Origin: Halobacteriovorax sp. JY17
GTDB lineage: Bacteria; Bdellovibrionota; Bacteriovoracia; Bacteriovoracales; Bacteriovoracaceae
Length of the DNA: 64,000 nt
Assembly: GCF_002753895.1 (NCBI RefSeq)
Contig: NZ_NJER01000002.1
Span: 434,001-498,000, forward strand
Direction: 5' to 3'
Part shown: in pieces, positions 39,083-47,614 of the stretch
Layout: each line of letters opens with the position of its first letter
Position numbering within the stretch: the first letter of the stretch is position 1
Notes under the pieces: generated by a model
Told to the model about the DNA's origin: nothing
What the model saw: the letters and a program-made list of their open reading frames with translations, nothing else
Databases searched by the model: none
Made by a program: the position numbers and the translations under genes

Positions 39083-40729
39083 ATGAACGAAACAAACGAA
39101 ACAGAAATGATTAATGATGAAATTCTAAGTCAGATTGAAAATGTTGTCATAGAAGATGAATTATTAGAAGTATCGGACGTTGAAATTGAAGAGCAAGAAT
39201 TAAGCCCTGTTCTTCCATCAGATCTAGATCTTGAATATCCTACAATGGAAATGAGCTCTGAAGAGACACATGAAGTGTTAGAAGAGCCTGAAGTTTTAGA
39301 TGAAGAGCAAGAAGATAAGCTATGGCAGGCCAGGACAGGTCTAAACTTTGAAACTCTCTGTGGTGCTATTGAAACAATTATCTTCATGAGCGATAAGCCA
39401 GTTGCTCTTGCAAAAATAAGAAATCTAATCGACGAGGATCTTCCTCTTCGTGTCGTTCACGGATCTCTTGAAAGACTTCAAAATGAATATGAATTAAAGC
39501 ATCACGGAATTCGTCTGCAAGAAGTTGCTGAAGGTTACCAGTTTAGAACAAAAGCTACTTACTCAAAATATGTTCAAGACCTCTTTAAAGTAAACTCTCT
39601 TGTACTTTCTCCAACAGCGTTAGAAGTACTGGCGGTAATTGCCTATAAGCAGCCAGTTTCTAAAATTGAAGTTGAAAAAATTAGAGGGGTAGACTCTTCT
39701 CATATTGTGAGAGGACTAATGGATAAGAGACTTGTAAGAGTTACGGGAAGATCCAATGAAGTTGGAAGACCTGTACTCTACGGAACAACTACAGAGTTCT
39801 TAGAAGTATTTAATCTCTCTAACCTAGATCAATTACCTCCTGAGCATGAGCTTGAAGAAATGAGCCAACAAGAAATTGGAAAGATTTCTGATATCAAAAC
39901 AATTGTTCATAACGGAGAAAAGAATAAGTTTTCTTTCGATGAAATAGATGAGCTCGACGCTCTTTCTGAAAAGATTAAGAGTATTGATTCAGATACTAAT
40001 TTTACAAGATCTTTAAAATTAGAAGAAAGAAAGCGTAAATCGGAAGAGGGTGAGGTTATTAAGTCTGCATTCGATCTTCTTGAAGAGCACTTAGATAATA
40101 GACTTGTCTCGAACGCTAATGAAGATTCACTAGCTTCGGAAATCTTTACTGCGATTACTGATCCTCAAGTCATTAAAGATCTAACTGCTGGTCCATTTAA
40201 TATGCCAGAGCTGATCGATGAAGAAGAGGAAGATGACTTCCAAATGATTGATCTTGATACTGGTGAAGTTATCACAGACGACCTTGAAGATGATGGAAGT
40301 ATTGCTGATCCTAATGAAATTGTTGAACTCGATGATGACTATGACATGCTTGTTGATATAGAGATGACTGAAGAAGAGATCAAAGAAATATCAGAGGCCA
40401 CTGGCCTTCCAATTCTCCCTGCTGATGATGAGGTTGAACCAACTGTCGCAAAAGAAAATACAATGGCCGCTCAGGCAGAAGAGGCGGCGACAAACCTCTT
40501 TAGTGATAATAATGATGAAGCAGCTTCTCTAGCTGCGGCCTTAGATGCAGCTTTTGCAAATCTTACAGGCTCAAGCTTGGACGATAGTGACTTTGAAGAA
40601 AGCGGAGATGATGTAGAAGAGAAATCAAATGATATTGATAACTTGAGCTTCATGATTTCTGAAAAAGCAAAAGATCTAGACCTAGATCTAAGCTTCTTAA
40701 ACGAAGATAGCGACACTAAGCACGAATAA
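39083..40729 (+). CDS. scpB: Segregation and condensation protein B with long acidic extensions
   Basis: The ScpB core lies at residues 90-255 (LCGAIETIIFMSDKPVALAK; LSPTALEVLAVIAYKQPVSK; VGRPVLYGTTTEFLEVFNL), two winged helices that clamp ScpA. The protein has 548 residues against about 200 in most bacteria. A 90-residue N-terminal and a 290-residue C-terminal extension are both very rich in Asp and Glu and probably disordered. The core looks complete. Confidence 0.93.
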   Translation: MNETNETEMINDEILSQIENVVIEDELLEVSDVEIEEQELSPVLPSDLDLEYPTMEMSSEETHEVLEEPEVLDEEQEDKLWQARTGLNFETLCGAIETIIFMSDKPVALAKIRNLIDEDLPLRVVHGSLERLQNEYELKHHGIRLQEVAEGYQFRTKATYSKYVQDLFKVNSLVLSPTALEVLAVIAYKQPVSKIEVEKIRGVDSSHIVRGLMDKRLVRVTGRSNEVGRPVLYGTTTEFLEVFNLSNLDQLPPEHELEEMSQQEIGKISDIKTIVHNGEKNKFSFDEIDELDALSEKIKSIDSDTNFTRSLKLEERKRKSEEGEVIKSAFDLLEEHLDNRLVSNANEDSLASEIFTAITDPQVIKDLTAGPFNMPELIDEEEEDDFQMIDLDTGEVITDDLEDDGSIADPNEIVELDDDYDMLVDIEMTEEEIKEISEATGLPILPADDEVEPTVAKENTMAAQAEEAATNLFSDNNDEAASLAAALDAAFANLTGSSLDDSDFEESGDDVEEKSNDIDNLSFMISEKAKDLDLDLSFLNEDSDTKHE

Positions 40730-40742
40730 ATTTCTCACAATA

Positions 40743-40803
40743 TTGACTTAAGTTTGGGGCGGTAGTAGATTGCCCCAAACTTATACAGGTCTCATCAGTG
40801 AGA
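40743..40803 (+). promoter_or_regulatory. Inverted repeats and possible promoter between scpB and rluB
   Basis: A perfect 12-bp inverted repeat, TAAGTTTGGGGC and GCCCCAAACTTA (40749-40783), is followed by a smaller one, TCTCA-TCAG-TGAGA (40790-40803). TTGACT (40743) and TAGATT (40766) are 17 bp apart across the first repeat. It could be a regulated rluB promoter or an mRNA hairpin; no T-tract follows. Confidence 0.55.
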
Positions 40804-40850
40804 TCATATCTATTAATCTAAACGGCCGAGATGGCAGATTAGGAGTTCAA

Positions 40851-41882
40851 ATGTCTGAATTAAGATTACAAAAGTACATTGCTGATTGCGGAATTACTTC
40901 AAGAAGAAAAGCGGAAGAGCTTATCGTTCAAGGTAGAGTTCAAGTAAATGGTGACACCGTTAGAGTTCTTGGAACTAAGGTTAACCCTGATATTGATGCT
41001 GTTATTGTTGATGGGCAAATTGCTGACCTTGGAAGTATTGATAAGGTTTACCTTGTTATGAATAAGCCAAGAGGTTACGTCACAACAGTAGAAGATCCTG
41101 AGGGAAGAAAGACTGTAATGGATCTCTGTAAAGAAGTTTCAGAAAGAATTTATCCAGTAGGAAGACTTGATTATCTCTCTGAAGGATTACTTCTTTTAAC
41201 AAACGACGGTGAAGTGGCCAATATGGTTATGCACCCAAGTTTCAATATTACGAAAGTTTATGAAGTAAAAGTTTTTGGTTCTGTGACTGAGACAATACTT
41301 AAGAAACTCAGAAATGGTGTTCAGCTTGAAGAAGGTTTTGTTAAACCACTTTCAGTTAGAGTTATTAAGCAACTTCCAAATAAGACTTGGGTTGAATTTA
41401 GACTTGGTGAAGGTCGAAATAGAGAGATTAGAAAAATTTGTGAGGCGTGTGGTTTAACAGTTGATAAGCTTAAGCGTGTGGCAATTGAAGGTCTAACTGT
41501 TGAAGGAATAGCTCCAGGTAAATCTAGATATATTTCTAAGAAGCAACTTCTGAATTTAATTGGAGTTGATGCTGACGGAAAGAAATTGGAAGGTGACAGA
41601 GTTTGGATGTCTTCTAAGAAAACTGTAAACTTAAAAAAGAAAGGTGTTCAAGCGGGAACTGCTGCTGATGATGAAGCCTGGATTAAGTATAGAAAAGAAA
41701 CGTACTTTAAGTCAGTCAAAGAGCTAGACGAAAGACGTAAGCAAGAAGAAGAGCAGGCTAGAGCGGCTTCACTTGCGGCAAGAGACGAGGCTCACTTTGC
41801 ACGTAAGAAGAAGAAAGCTCTTCGTGAAAAGAAGAAAGCAGATGCTAACTATAAAGCTCCTCATGCCGTTATCGTAGATTAA
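40851..41882 (+). CDS. rluB: 23S rRNA pseudouridine synthase RluB type
   Basis: The ATG at 40851 has AGGAG 5 bases upstream; an upstream in-frame TTG is unlikely. The S4 domain is at the N-terminus (LRLQKYIADCGITSRRKAEE). The catalytic Asp lies in YPVGRLDYLSEGLLLLTNDG, and GRNREIRKICEACG is diagnostic for RluB/RluE/RluF-type enzymes. The 343-residue product has a Lys/Arg/Ala-rich C-terminal tail of about 70 residues (FARKKKKALREKKK) likely to bind RNA. Confidence 0.92.
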   Translation: MSELRLQKYIADCGITSRRKAEELIVQGRVQVNGDTVRVLGTKVNPDIDAVIVDGQIADLGSIDKVYLVMNKPRGYVTTVEDPEGRKTVMDLCKEVSERIYPVGRLDYLSEGLLLLTNDGEVANMVMHPSFNITKVYEVKVFGSVTETILKKLRNGVQLEEGFVKPLSVRVIKQLPNKTWVEFRLGEGRNREIRKICEACGLTVDKLKRVAIEGLTVEGIAPGKSRYISKKQLLNLIGVDADGKKLEGDRVWMSSKKTVNLKKKGVQAGTAADDEAWIKYRKETYFKSVKELDERRKQEEEQARAASLAARDEAHFARKKKKALREKKKADANYKAPHAVIVD

Positions 41883-41888
41883 ATCATT

Positions 41889-41917
41889 GGGCTGTCTTAG
41901 GAAAACCTACGACAGCT
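41889..41917. terminator. Hairpin between convergent genes
   Basis: GCTGTC/GACAGC with an inner TAGG-AAAA-CCTA forms a stem of about 10 bp, followed on plus by CTGTCTTTACTTTATTT. It is a probable terminator for rluB. Confidence 0.6.
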
Positions 41918-41923
41918 CTGTCT

Positions 41924-43297
41924 TTACTTTATTTCATTATAAATTTTTTCAGCAAGTAATCGATAACCTAATGGAGTCAGGTGATCATCATCTTCTAGAT
42001 ATGTTTCTCGATCCTTCTTCTTTATCAACCGGCTAAAGTAAGTATTATTATCAATTAATTGTAATTGAAACTTTTTAGAGACCTGGTCAATAATTCTATT
42101 TGCACTACTATAGTCAGAAGGATAATTCATCGTGATTAGTTGAAAATTATACTTCTTGCTAAGATCTACAATCTGTTTCCAAGCTTCAAGTCGTAATTTG
42201 TCTGTTTGAGCAAATATTTCTTTTCTATTGTGAACTAGAGTATAAAACTCTTGGAAATATTTACTCTCTTTGATTGAGGGTTCATTTTTTGCCATTAAAT
42301 CTAGCTGAGCCAAAATATCTTTAGATTCTAATTCACTCTGAAATTGAAATGTTTGAACAATTCTAAAGTAGGCATCATCATGTTCTCCATTCCAGAAATG
42401 TAGAGGATCAAAACTTGAAAAATCTAAAATCCACTTTAGAGCTTCGTCATGCTTAAGATCAGAAGTTAAAATTTTAGACATATAAAGAATGAGTAAGTGC
42501 ATTGTTTGAGTACTATTGGCCTTATCAATATATGCCATATTATTATTAAAGTACTCTTTAAATTTTAAAGTAAATTGACTCTTAATTTTTTTAAGCTCCT
42601 TATCCTTAGTTTTTTGATCTATATCACTCCCTTTGAGAGTTTTGAGCTTAATGTAATTATTCTTAGCGGTATTAAATCCTTCCTTTTTATTTTCTCCGTT
42701 ATTCTCTATCCCAGTCAGTCTTTTTTGAATAAAGTAGTGGCGGATATGGCGAACTACTTTGTAGATACTTAATGTTCTGTACCAAGGTGATAAATTTACT
42801 TCATACCAATTTTGTTTTTCAGTTGGATTATCTTTGTGGAATCTTTCAAAATTATCAGCAGCACCAATCAGTACGATTACTTTTGTTGGTTTAATATTTA
42901 TATTATCTGGATCGGTAAAGAAGTTAGTAAGTCTTTTTAGAACTCCAAAAGTGCTGTCTTCACATATTCCCATATTAAGAACAGTTGAAGAACTATTGAA
43001 AAGACTATAAAGCTGGTGTGGATAGCTAAACTCTCTAAGGACGTTACCAGCATTTGTAAATGAATCTCCTATTGAGAGAATTATTTCATTACTTTTCTCT
43101 GCACTATAGTGTTCATAGACATCATCTCTTAGATAATCTCTACCTTCTTCTTTCGCTAAATATGTTGTTTGAAAGCTTAGGTTGTAGAAATGACCAATCG
43201 TCTTTAGTGAAACCTCAACAACGAAGAGTGTGATGCTTAAGCTAATTATTGAAAGCGAAATTTTAGCGAATAAATTATTTTCAAGTTTCTTTTTCAT
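41924..43297 (-). CDS. Membrane-anchored SGNH hydrolase-like protein
   Basis: The 457-residue protein has one N-terminal helix (ISLSIISLSITLFVVEVSL). Block I follows as LSIGDSFTNAG (Ser near 77), with IGAADNFERF as the Asn block. DDDHLTPLGY near the C-terminus gives the Asp-His pair. These are the SGNH/GDSL catalytic residues. Such anchored enzymes often deacetylate or acetylate envelope glycans. The large middle segment is unrecognised. Confidence 0.8.
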   Translation of the reverse strand: MKKKLENNLFAKISLSIISLSITLFVVEVSLKTIGHFYNLSFQTTYLAKEEGRDYLRDDVYEHYSAEKSNEIILSIGDSFTNAGNVLREFSYPHQLYSLFNSSSTVLNMGICEDSTFGVLKRLTNFFTDPDNINIKPTKVIVLIGAADNFERFHKDNPTEKQNWYEVNLSPWYRTLSIYKVVRHIRHYFIQKRLTGIENNGENKKEGFNTAKNNYIKLKTLKGSDIDQKTKDKELKKIKSQFTLKFKEYFNNNMAYIDKANSTQTMHLLILYMSKILTSDLKHDEALKWILDFSSFDPLHFWNGEHDDAYFRIVQTFQFQSELESKDILAQLDLMAKNEPSIKESKYFQEFYTLVHNRKEIFAQTDKLRLEAWKQIVDLSKKYNFQLITMNYPSDYSSANRIIDQVSKKFQLQLIDNNTYFSRLIKKKDRETYLEDDDHLTPLGYRLLAEKIYNEIK

Positions 43298-43360
43298 ATA
43301 TTTACCATATCTCTAATTACTAATTATTTAATTATAAAGGTAAGATAGAAAAAGTGAAAC

Positions 43361-44596
43361 TTATATCTGATCTAGTACTTTCTGTATAAGCTTCTCTTGA
43401 TTCTCAATAGATTCATTTTTTAAAATTTCTTTTTCAAAACAATCGGAACAGTCTTGATAGGCCTTCTTCAATTCTCTGCACTTTCCTGAATTACTTAAGC
43501 TATCTAGAATAGATGTCGTCTCCTTGACGGAAACTCCTTCTACTTCACGGTTGTCACCACTTATTTTTTTTCCAGCTATGAAGGCAAGAGCATTTTCCTT
43601 ATCTAAGCTACAAGTAAAGTAGATTTCACTATAAAGTTTAGGATTGTATAGACTTTGAAGTTCTCTTAATCTCTCGTTTAACGCATTTGAATCGCTAAAC
43701 TGATTAGTTGCGAGTTTCCATCTTATATCTTTGATTTCTTTGTCGTATAAACTATTTTGAGAGAATAAACTCTGCGCTTCCTTTTCAGAGTATTTACATG
43801 CACATCTCTGATTAGGACTTTTCACTGAACATCTTACGAGATAGTTAAAAAAGTAATGGGCAGGCATTCTCTGCTTACATAGTTTCTTATCATCTACACC
43901 ATAGAGCGTGTATTCCGCAGTGGTGCTATTTCCTGGAGTTTTTCCCATCTCTGTACCAAGAGGAATATACATTCCTCGACTTGTTTCTAGACCAATAGAC
44001 TTTGAAGTTGCCGCTGCATAGAGCTGACGATGATAAACTCTGATGGAGGACTTTCTACCATCACTATAACTAAGATGATCAATCTCTTCATACTTAGTAG
44101 AGGATTTGTCTCTTGGTATATTTGGTATTTTAATTGGTTCATCTTTAAGTTTTAAGTCTTTAGTTTTAGATTTATTAATACTTCCATCTTCGTTAAAAAA
44201 TACATTCGCCCCATTGGCGAGCTTCATCGAAAATGATCCATCATCATTTGTGATAAGTTTTAATTGATGGTTATTGGGAAAGAGTTGGTATCCTTTATAG
44301 GATGTCCCCGAGCTGTCTGTTGGTCCAGTGCCATAGCTATTATGAATGAGTATTTTTCCATTCGTTTGAAAAATCCACTCTCTTGTTGCTTTGAATTCTT
44401 TGTCCGAGTAATTAAATTTTCTACTATCACTTGAAGTTTCTACTGAAAAGGAGCAGACACCATTTAAATTATTCACTTTAATCTTTGTTTGAGAGTTAAT
44501 GCTGATCTCTCTTTCTTTTAATTCACTACAAGTAAATTCTTTTGAAAGAGCTAGGTTTGGAATAAGTAAGATTATTATAATAAGTAGTTTTTTCAT
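43361..44596 (-). CDS. Exported hypothetical protein, Cys-rich
   Basis: The 411-residue protein has a signal peptide (LLIIIILLIPNLALS). Its mature form contains about ten Cys, including RCSVKSPNQRCAC and CRELKKAYQDCSDC, suggesting disulfides in the periplasm. The N-terminal half looks strand-rich, the C-terminal part helical. No family is recognised. Confidence 0.7.
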   Translation of the reverse strand: MKKLLIIIILLIPNLALSKEFTCSELKEREISINSQTKIKVNNLNGVCSFSVETSSDSRKFNYSDKEFKATREWIFQTNGKILIHNSYGTGPTDSSGTSYKGYQLFPNNHQLKLITNDDGSFSMKLANGANVFFNEDGSINKSKTKDLKLKDEPIKIPNIPRDKSSTKYEEIDHLSYSDGRKSSIRVYHRQLYAAATSKSIGLETSRGMYIPLGTEMGKTPGNSTTAEYTLYGVDDKKLCKQRMPAHYFFNYLVRCSVKSPNQRCACKYSEKEAQSLFSQNSLYDKEIKDIRWKLATNQFSDSNALNERLRELQSLYNPKLYSEIYFTCSLDKENALAFIAGKKISGDNREVEGVSVKETTSILDSLSNSGKCRELKKAYQDCSDCFEKEILKNESIENQEKLIQKVLDQI

Positions 44597-44610
44597 ATAA
44601 CCTTGTCGGA

Positions 44611-44645
44611 ATAAAAAAGGCCTTATTTAGAATAAGGCCTTTTTA
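44611..44645. terminator. Bidirectional intrinsic terminator
   Basis: AAAAAGGCCTTATT and AATAAGGCCTTTTT pair, with U-tracts on both strands. It lies between two minus-strand genes and would end the transcript of the 44665-44982 gene. Confidence 0.85.
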
Positions 44646-44664
44646 TATTAAGTATTTATTTGAG

Positions 44665-44982
44665 TTAATTGTCGTAATTGATAACCGACGAACTGGTGAT
44701 GTGCTCTTGAAGAATATCCATAGAATATTCTAGGGCCTGTTGAGCGTAAGGAATATTATCTACTCCTTTTAGGTCCTCTGCAAAGTGGGCCTTCTTGATA
44801 ATTGAGGCACACATTCTCATGAATTCTGCACTTCCAGTAAAGAACTCTTCTTCATCGTCTGTGATGAGTACGTGTTGTAACATCGTATTAATAGATTTTA
44901 TTAATCTAATCTGAGAATGAGTTAACTCATTCGTATCAATTTCAATGAAGATCTTTTCTCTTTTTGAAGTGGCACCGCTCAT
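44665..44982 (-). CDS. Small hypothetical cytosolic protein
   Basis: The 105-residue, mainly helical, acidic protein has TNELTHSQIRLIKSINTMLQ and AQQALEYSMDILQEHI. No signal peptide, helix-turn-helix or metal motif is visible. It is monocistronic, with its own terminator. Unrecognised family, but composition and codon use match the neighbours. Confidence 0.65.
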   Translation of the reverse strand: MSGATSKREKIFIEIDTNELTHSQIRLIKSINTMLQHVLITDDEEEFFTGSAEFMRMCASIIKKAHFAEDLKGVDNIPYAQQALEYSMDILQEHITSSSVINYDN

Positions 44983-45100
44983 AAATAATCCTTCTTTTCC
45001 AAGTTTATTGGTGTATCTACTTACTCTTCGCCAGATCTCTCAATATTTTTAGCATTTTAAGTTGGAGTAAAATACTTTTTTTGCCAGAGCAGATTAATGG

Positions 45101-45129
45101 TGGACAAAAGAAGTTATCTATTTTATTAT
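45101..45129 (+). promoter_or_regulatory. Predicted tRNA-fMet promoter
   Basis: TGGACA (45101-45106) and TATTAT (45124-45129) are 17 bp apart, and the tRNA starts 38 bp after the -10 box. Confidence 0.6.
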
Positions 45130-45167
45130 GACCTCACTTTCGAAAGTTCCTACTTTCAATAATTTAA

Positions 45168-45244
<77 letters not shown>

Positions 45245-45358
45245 ATTTTCTTCACATATTAAAATCAAAGCAAAGAAATACAATTCACGTGTTTTCGGTG
45301 TGTTCTCTTTCCAATTCGCCTTCAATAGTTAATCATAGGGTTAGTTTAAGGAGAAACC

Positions 45359-47380
45359 ATGCCTAAGAAAATTGAACATGAGCTAACTGCTCATGGTGAA
45401 ACTAGAGTCGATGAATATTACTGGATGAGAAATCTAGAAGAAGACAAAGACGTTAAAGAGTTCCTTATAGATCAAAATAATACATTAGAAGAATACCTAG
45501 AAGATACAAAAGCTCTTCAACAAGAGCTTTATGATGAGATGAAGTCTAGAAAGAAAGAAGTAGATCAAACTGTTCCTGCAAAAGACGGTGATTACTATTA
45601 TTATGACCGCTATGTAAAAGGTGGAGAGTATCCAATCTATTGCAGAAAACTTGGTGAGAATGGGACTGAGGAAATTCTTATAGACGTAAATGAACTGGCC
45701 AAAGGTCAGGAATATATGGATGTTGGCGCTTATAGCGTTTCTCCAGATGCGAAGCTCATCGCCTACACTGTAGATGATGAAGGTGATGAAGTTTATAAAC
45801 TCTATATTAAAAACTTAGAAACTGGAGAACTCTTTAGCGAAGTAATTGAAGACTCTTATAGTTCTATTTGTTGGTTCAATGATAGTAAGAGTTTTTGCTA
45901 CAATGTTTTAAATGAAAAGCTTCGCCCTTATGAAGTCCGCTTACATATAGTTGGAACTAAAGTTGAAACAGATATCGTTCTATACACTGAAGAAAGTGGA
46001 GAGTACTTCGTTCACTGTTCAAAGGGCAATGACGAGAAGTATATTTTCATGATGAGTGCGGGAAGTATCTCTAGTGAATACTCTTATATAAGTGCTGATG
46101 ACTCTAGTGGTGAAGTTAAGCTTATTCAAAAAAAAAATGCTAGTTTTGAATATGATGTCGACCATCACAGTGGCTATTTCTATATTCTCACAAATGATGA
46201 ACACCATAACTTTAGAGTTGTAAAATGCCCTGTTGAGGATTGCTCTAGAGAGAATTGGGAAGAAGTTATCTCCGGAAGCGATGAGCGCTATATCTTAAAT
46301 TATGAGTCCTTTAAAGACTTTGCTGTAATGACTATTAAGGAAAATGGGTTAAAGAAATTTCAAATTATTCATCATGACACTGGTAAATCTGACTTTGTCG
46401 AATTTCCTCAATTGGCGTACTCCGCCTCCGAAGGGGACAATTTTGAATATAAAACGAATAAGTTTAGATTAAACTATTCATCTCTCAATACTCCTTGGTC
46501 TGTTCTTGAATACGACATTACTACAAAGAAAATTGCAGAACTTAAAAAACAGGAAATTCCAGACTTCAATTCAGATGATTATATTGTTGAGAGACTCTTC
46601 TTAGAAGTAAGAGATGGCTCAAGAGTTCCTGTCTCAACACTTAGAAAGAAATCAACTTCTTTAAATGGTGAAGCACCTCTATTTGTCTATGGCTATGGGT
46701 CTTATGGTCACTCTGTAGAGCCAGGCTTTAGAGACGATTATCTCTCATTAATTGAGAGAGGTTTCAACTTTGCGATTATTCATCCGCGCGGGAGTGCTAC
46801 GCTTGGAAGATCTTGGTATGAGGAGGGGAAATTCTTAAAGAAGAAAAATACTTTCTTTGATTTTGTGGATTGTACAAAATCTCTCTGCGTTCTTGGTTAC
46901 GCGCGAGAAGGAAACGTCTTTGCAATGGGTGGAAGTGCTGGAGGTCTTTTGATGGGTGCCATTACAAATATAGCACCTACTCTTTATAAGACCATCGTCG
47001 CCCAAGTTCCTTTTGTAGATGTATTAACAACCATGCTGGATAAAGATCTCCCGCTAACAGAGCTCGAATATAAAGAGTGGGGAAATCCTGAATATAAAGA
47101 GTATTATGATTACATTAAATCATATTCGCCTTACGACAATTTGGCCGAAACAAGTTACCCAAATATCTTAGCGACAGCAGGACTTAATGACCCGAGGGTG
47201 ACTTATTGGGAGCCCGCAAAATGGGTGGCCAGAATCAGGGATAGAAATCTTGGAAATGCTCAGATCCATATGTATACAAATATGGATGCGGGACATGGAG
47301 GAGCAAGCGGTAGGTTTGAATACCTCAAAGAGGAGGCCATGGTTTTCTCATTTGTTTTAAAAAATTTCGAGTTAAACTAA
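45359..47380 (+). CDS. ptrB: Oligopeptidase B (S9 prolyl oligopeptidase family)
   Basis: The 673-residue protein has a beta-propeller N-terminal domain and an alpha/beta hydrolase domain. The catalytic Ser is in AMGGSAGGLLMG (near 523), the Asp in GLNDPRVTYWEPAKW (near 610), and the His in MDAGHGGASGR (near 644). VDEYYWMRNLEE near the N-terminus is typical of oligopeptidase B, which cuts short peptides after Arg/Lys. AAGGAG lies upstream of the ATG. Likely cytosolic or periplasmic; no signal peptide is seen. Confidence 0.92.
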   Translation: MPKKIEHELTAHGETRVDEYYWMRNLEEDKDVKEFLIDQNNTLEEYLEDTKALQQELYDEMKSRKKEVDQTVPAKDGDYYYYDRYVKGGEYPIYCRKLGENGTEEILIDVNELAKGQEYMDVGAYSVSPDAKLIAYTVDDEGDEVYKLYIKNLETGELFSEVIEDSYSSICWFNDSKSFCYNVLNEKLRPYEVRLHIVGTKVETDIVLYTEESGEYFVHCSKGNDEKYIFMMSAGSISSEYSYISADDSSGEVKLIQKKNASFEYDVDHHSGYFYILTNDEHHNFRVVKCPVEDCSRENWEEVISGSDERYILNYESFKDFAVMTIKENGLKKFQIIHHDTGKSDFVEFPQLAYSASEGDNFEYKTNKFRLNYSSLNTPWSVLEYDITTKKIAELKKQEIPDFNSDDYIVERLFLEVRDGSRVPVSTLRKKSTSLNGEAPLFVYGYGSYGHSVEPGFRDDYLSLIERGFNFAIIHPRGSATLGRSWYEEGKFLKKKNTFFDFVDCTKSLCVLGYAREGNVFAMGGSAGGLLMGAITNIAPTLYKTIVAQVPFVDVLTTMLDKDLPLTELEYKEWGNPEYKEYYDYIKSYSPYDNLAETSYPNILATAGLNDPRVTYWEPAKWVARIRDRNLGNAQIHMYTNMDAGHGGASGRFEYLKEEAMVFSFVLKNFELN

Positions 47381-47552
47381 TTTTAAAACGGGTATTCAGT
47401 AGCTTAGCTAATATTAAACAGAGTTAAGTTATTGAATATTTTTCAATTCACTGGCCGTCTGCCGCATTTTGTCGTAAACAGTGTCCTAAGAATTAATATT
47501 CAGACGAATAGTGGCATCTCGGTGATTGTGAAAAATCAATCTTTCAGTAGGT

Positions 47553-47569
47553 GAGTAAGGGAATTACTC
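47553..47569 (+). promoter_or_regulatory. Leader hairpin upstream of the DEAD-box gene
   Basis: GAGTAA-GGGAA-TTACTC lies about 45 bp before the start codon, in a gene-free 234-bp stretch. A long structured leader is common for cold-induced helicase genes; a role is inference. Confidence 0.35.
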
Positions 47570-47614
47570 TTTGGGTAGCGCGCTAATGTCTGAGCTAACA
47601 ACCAAAGGTGAAAA

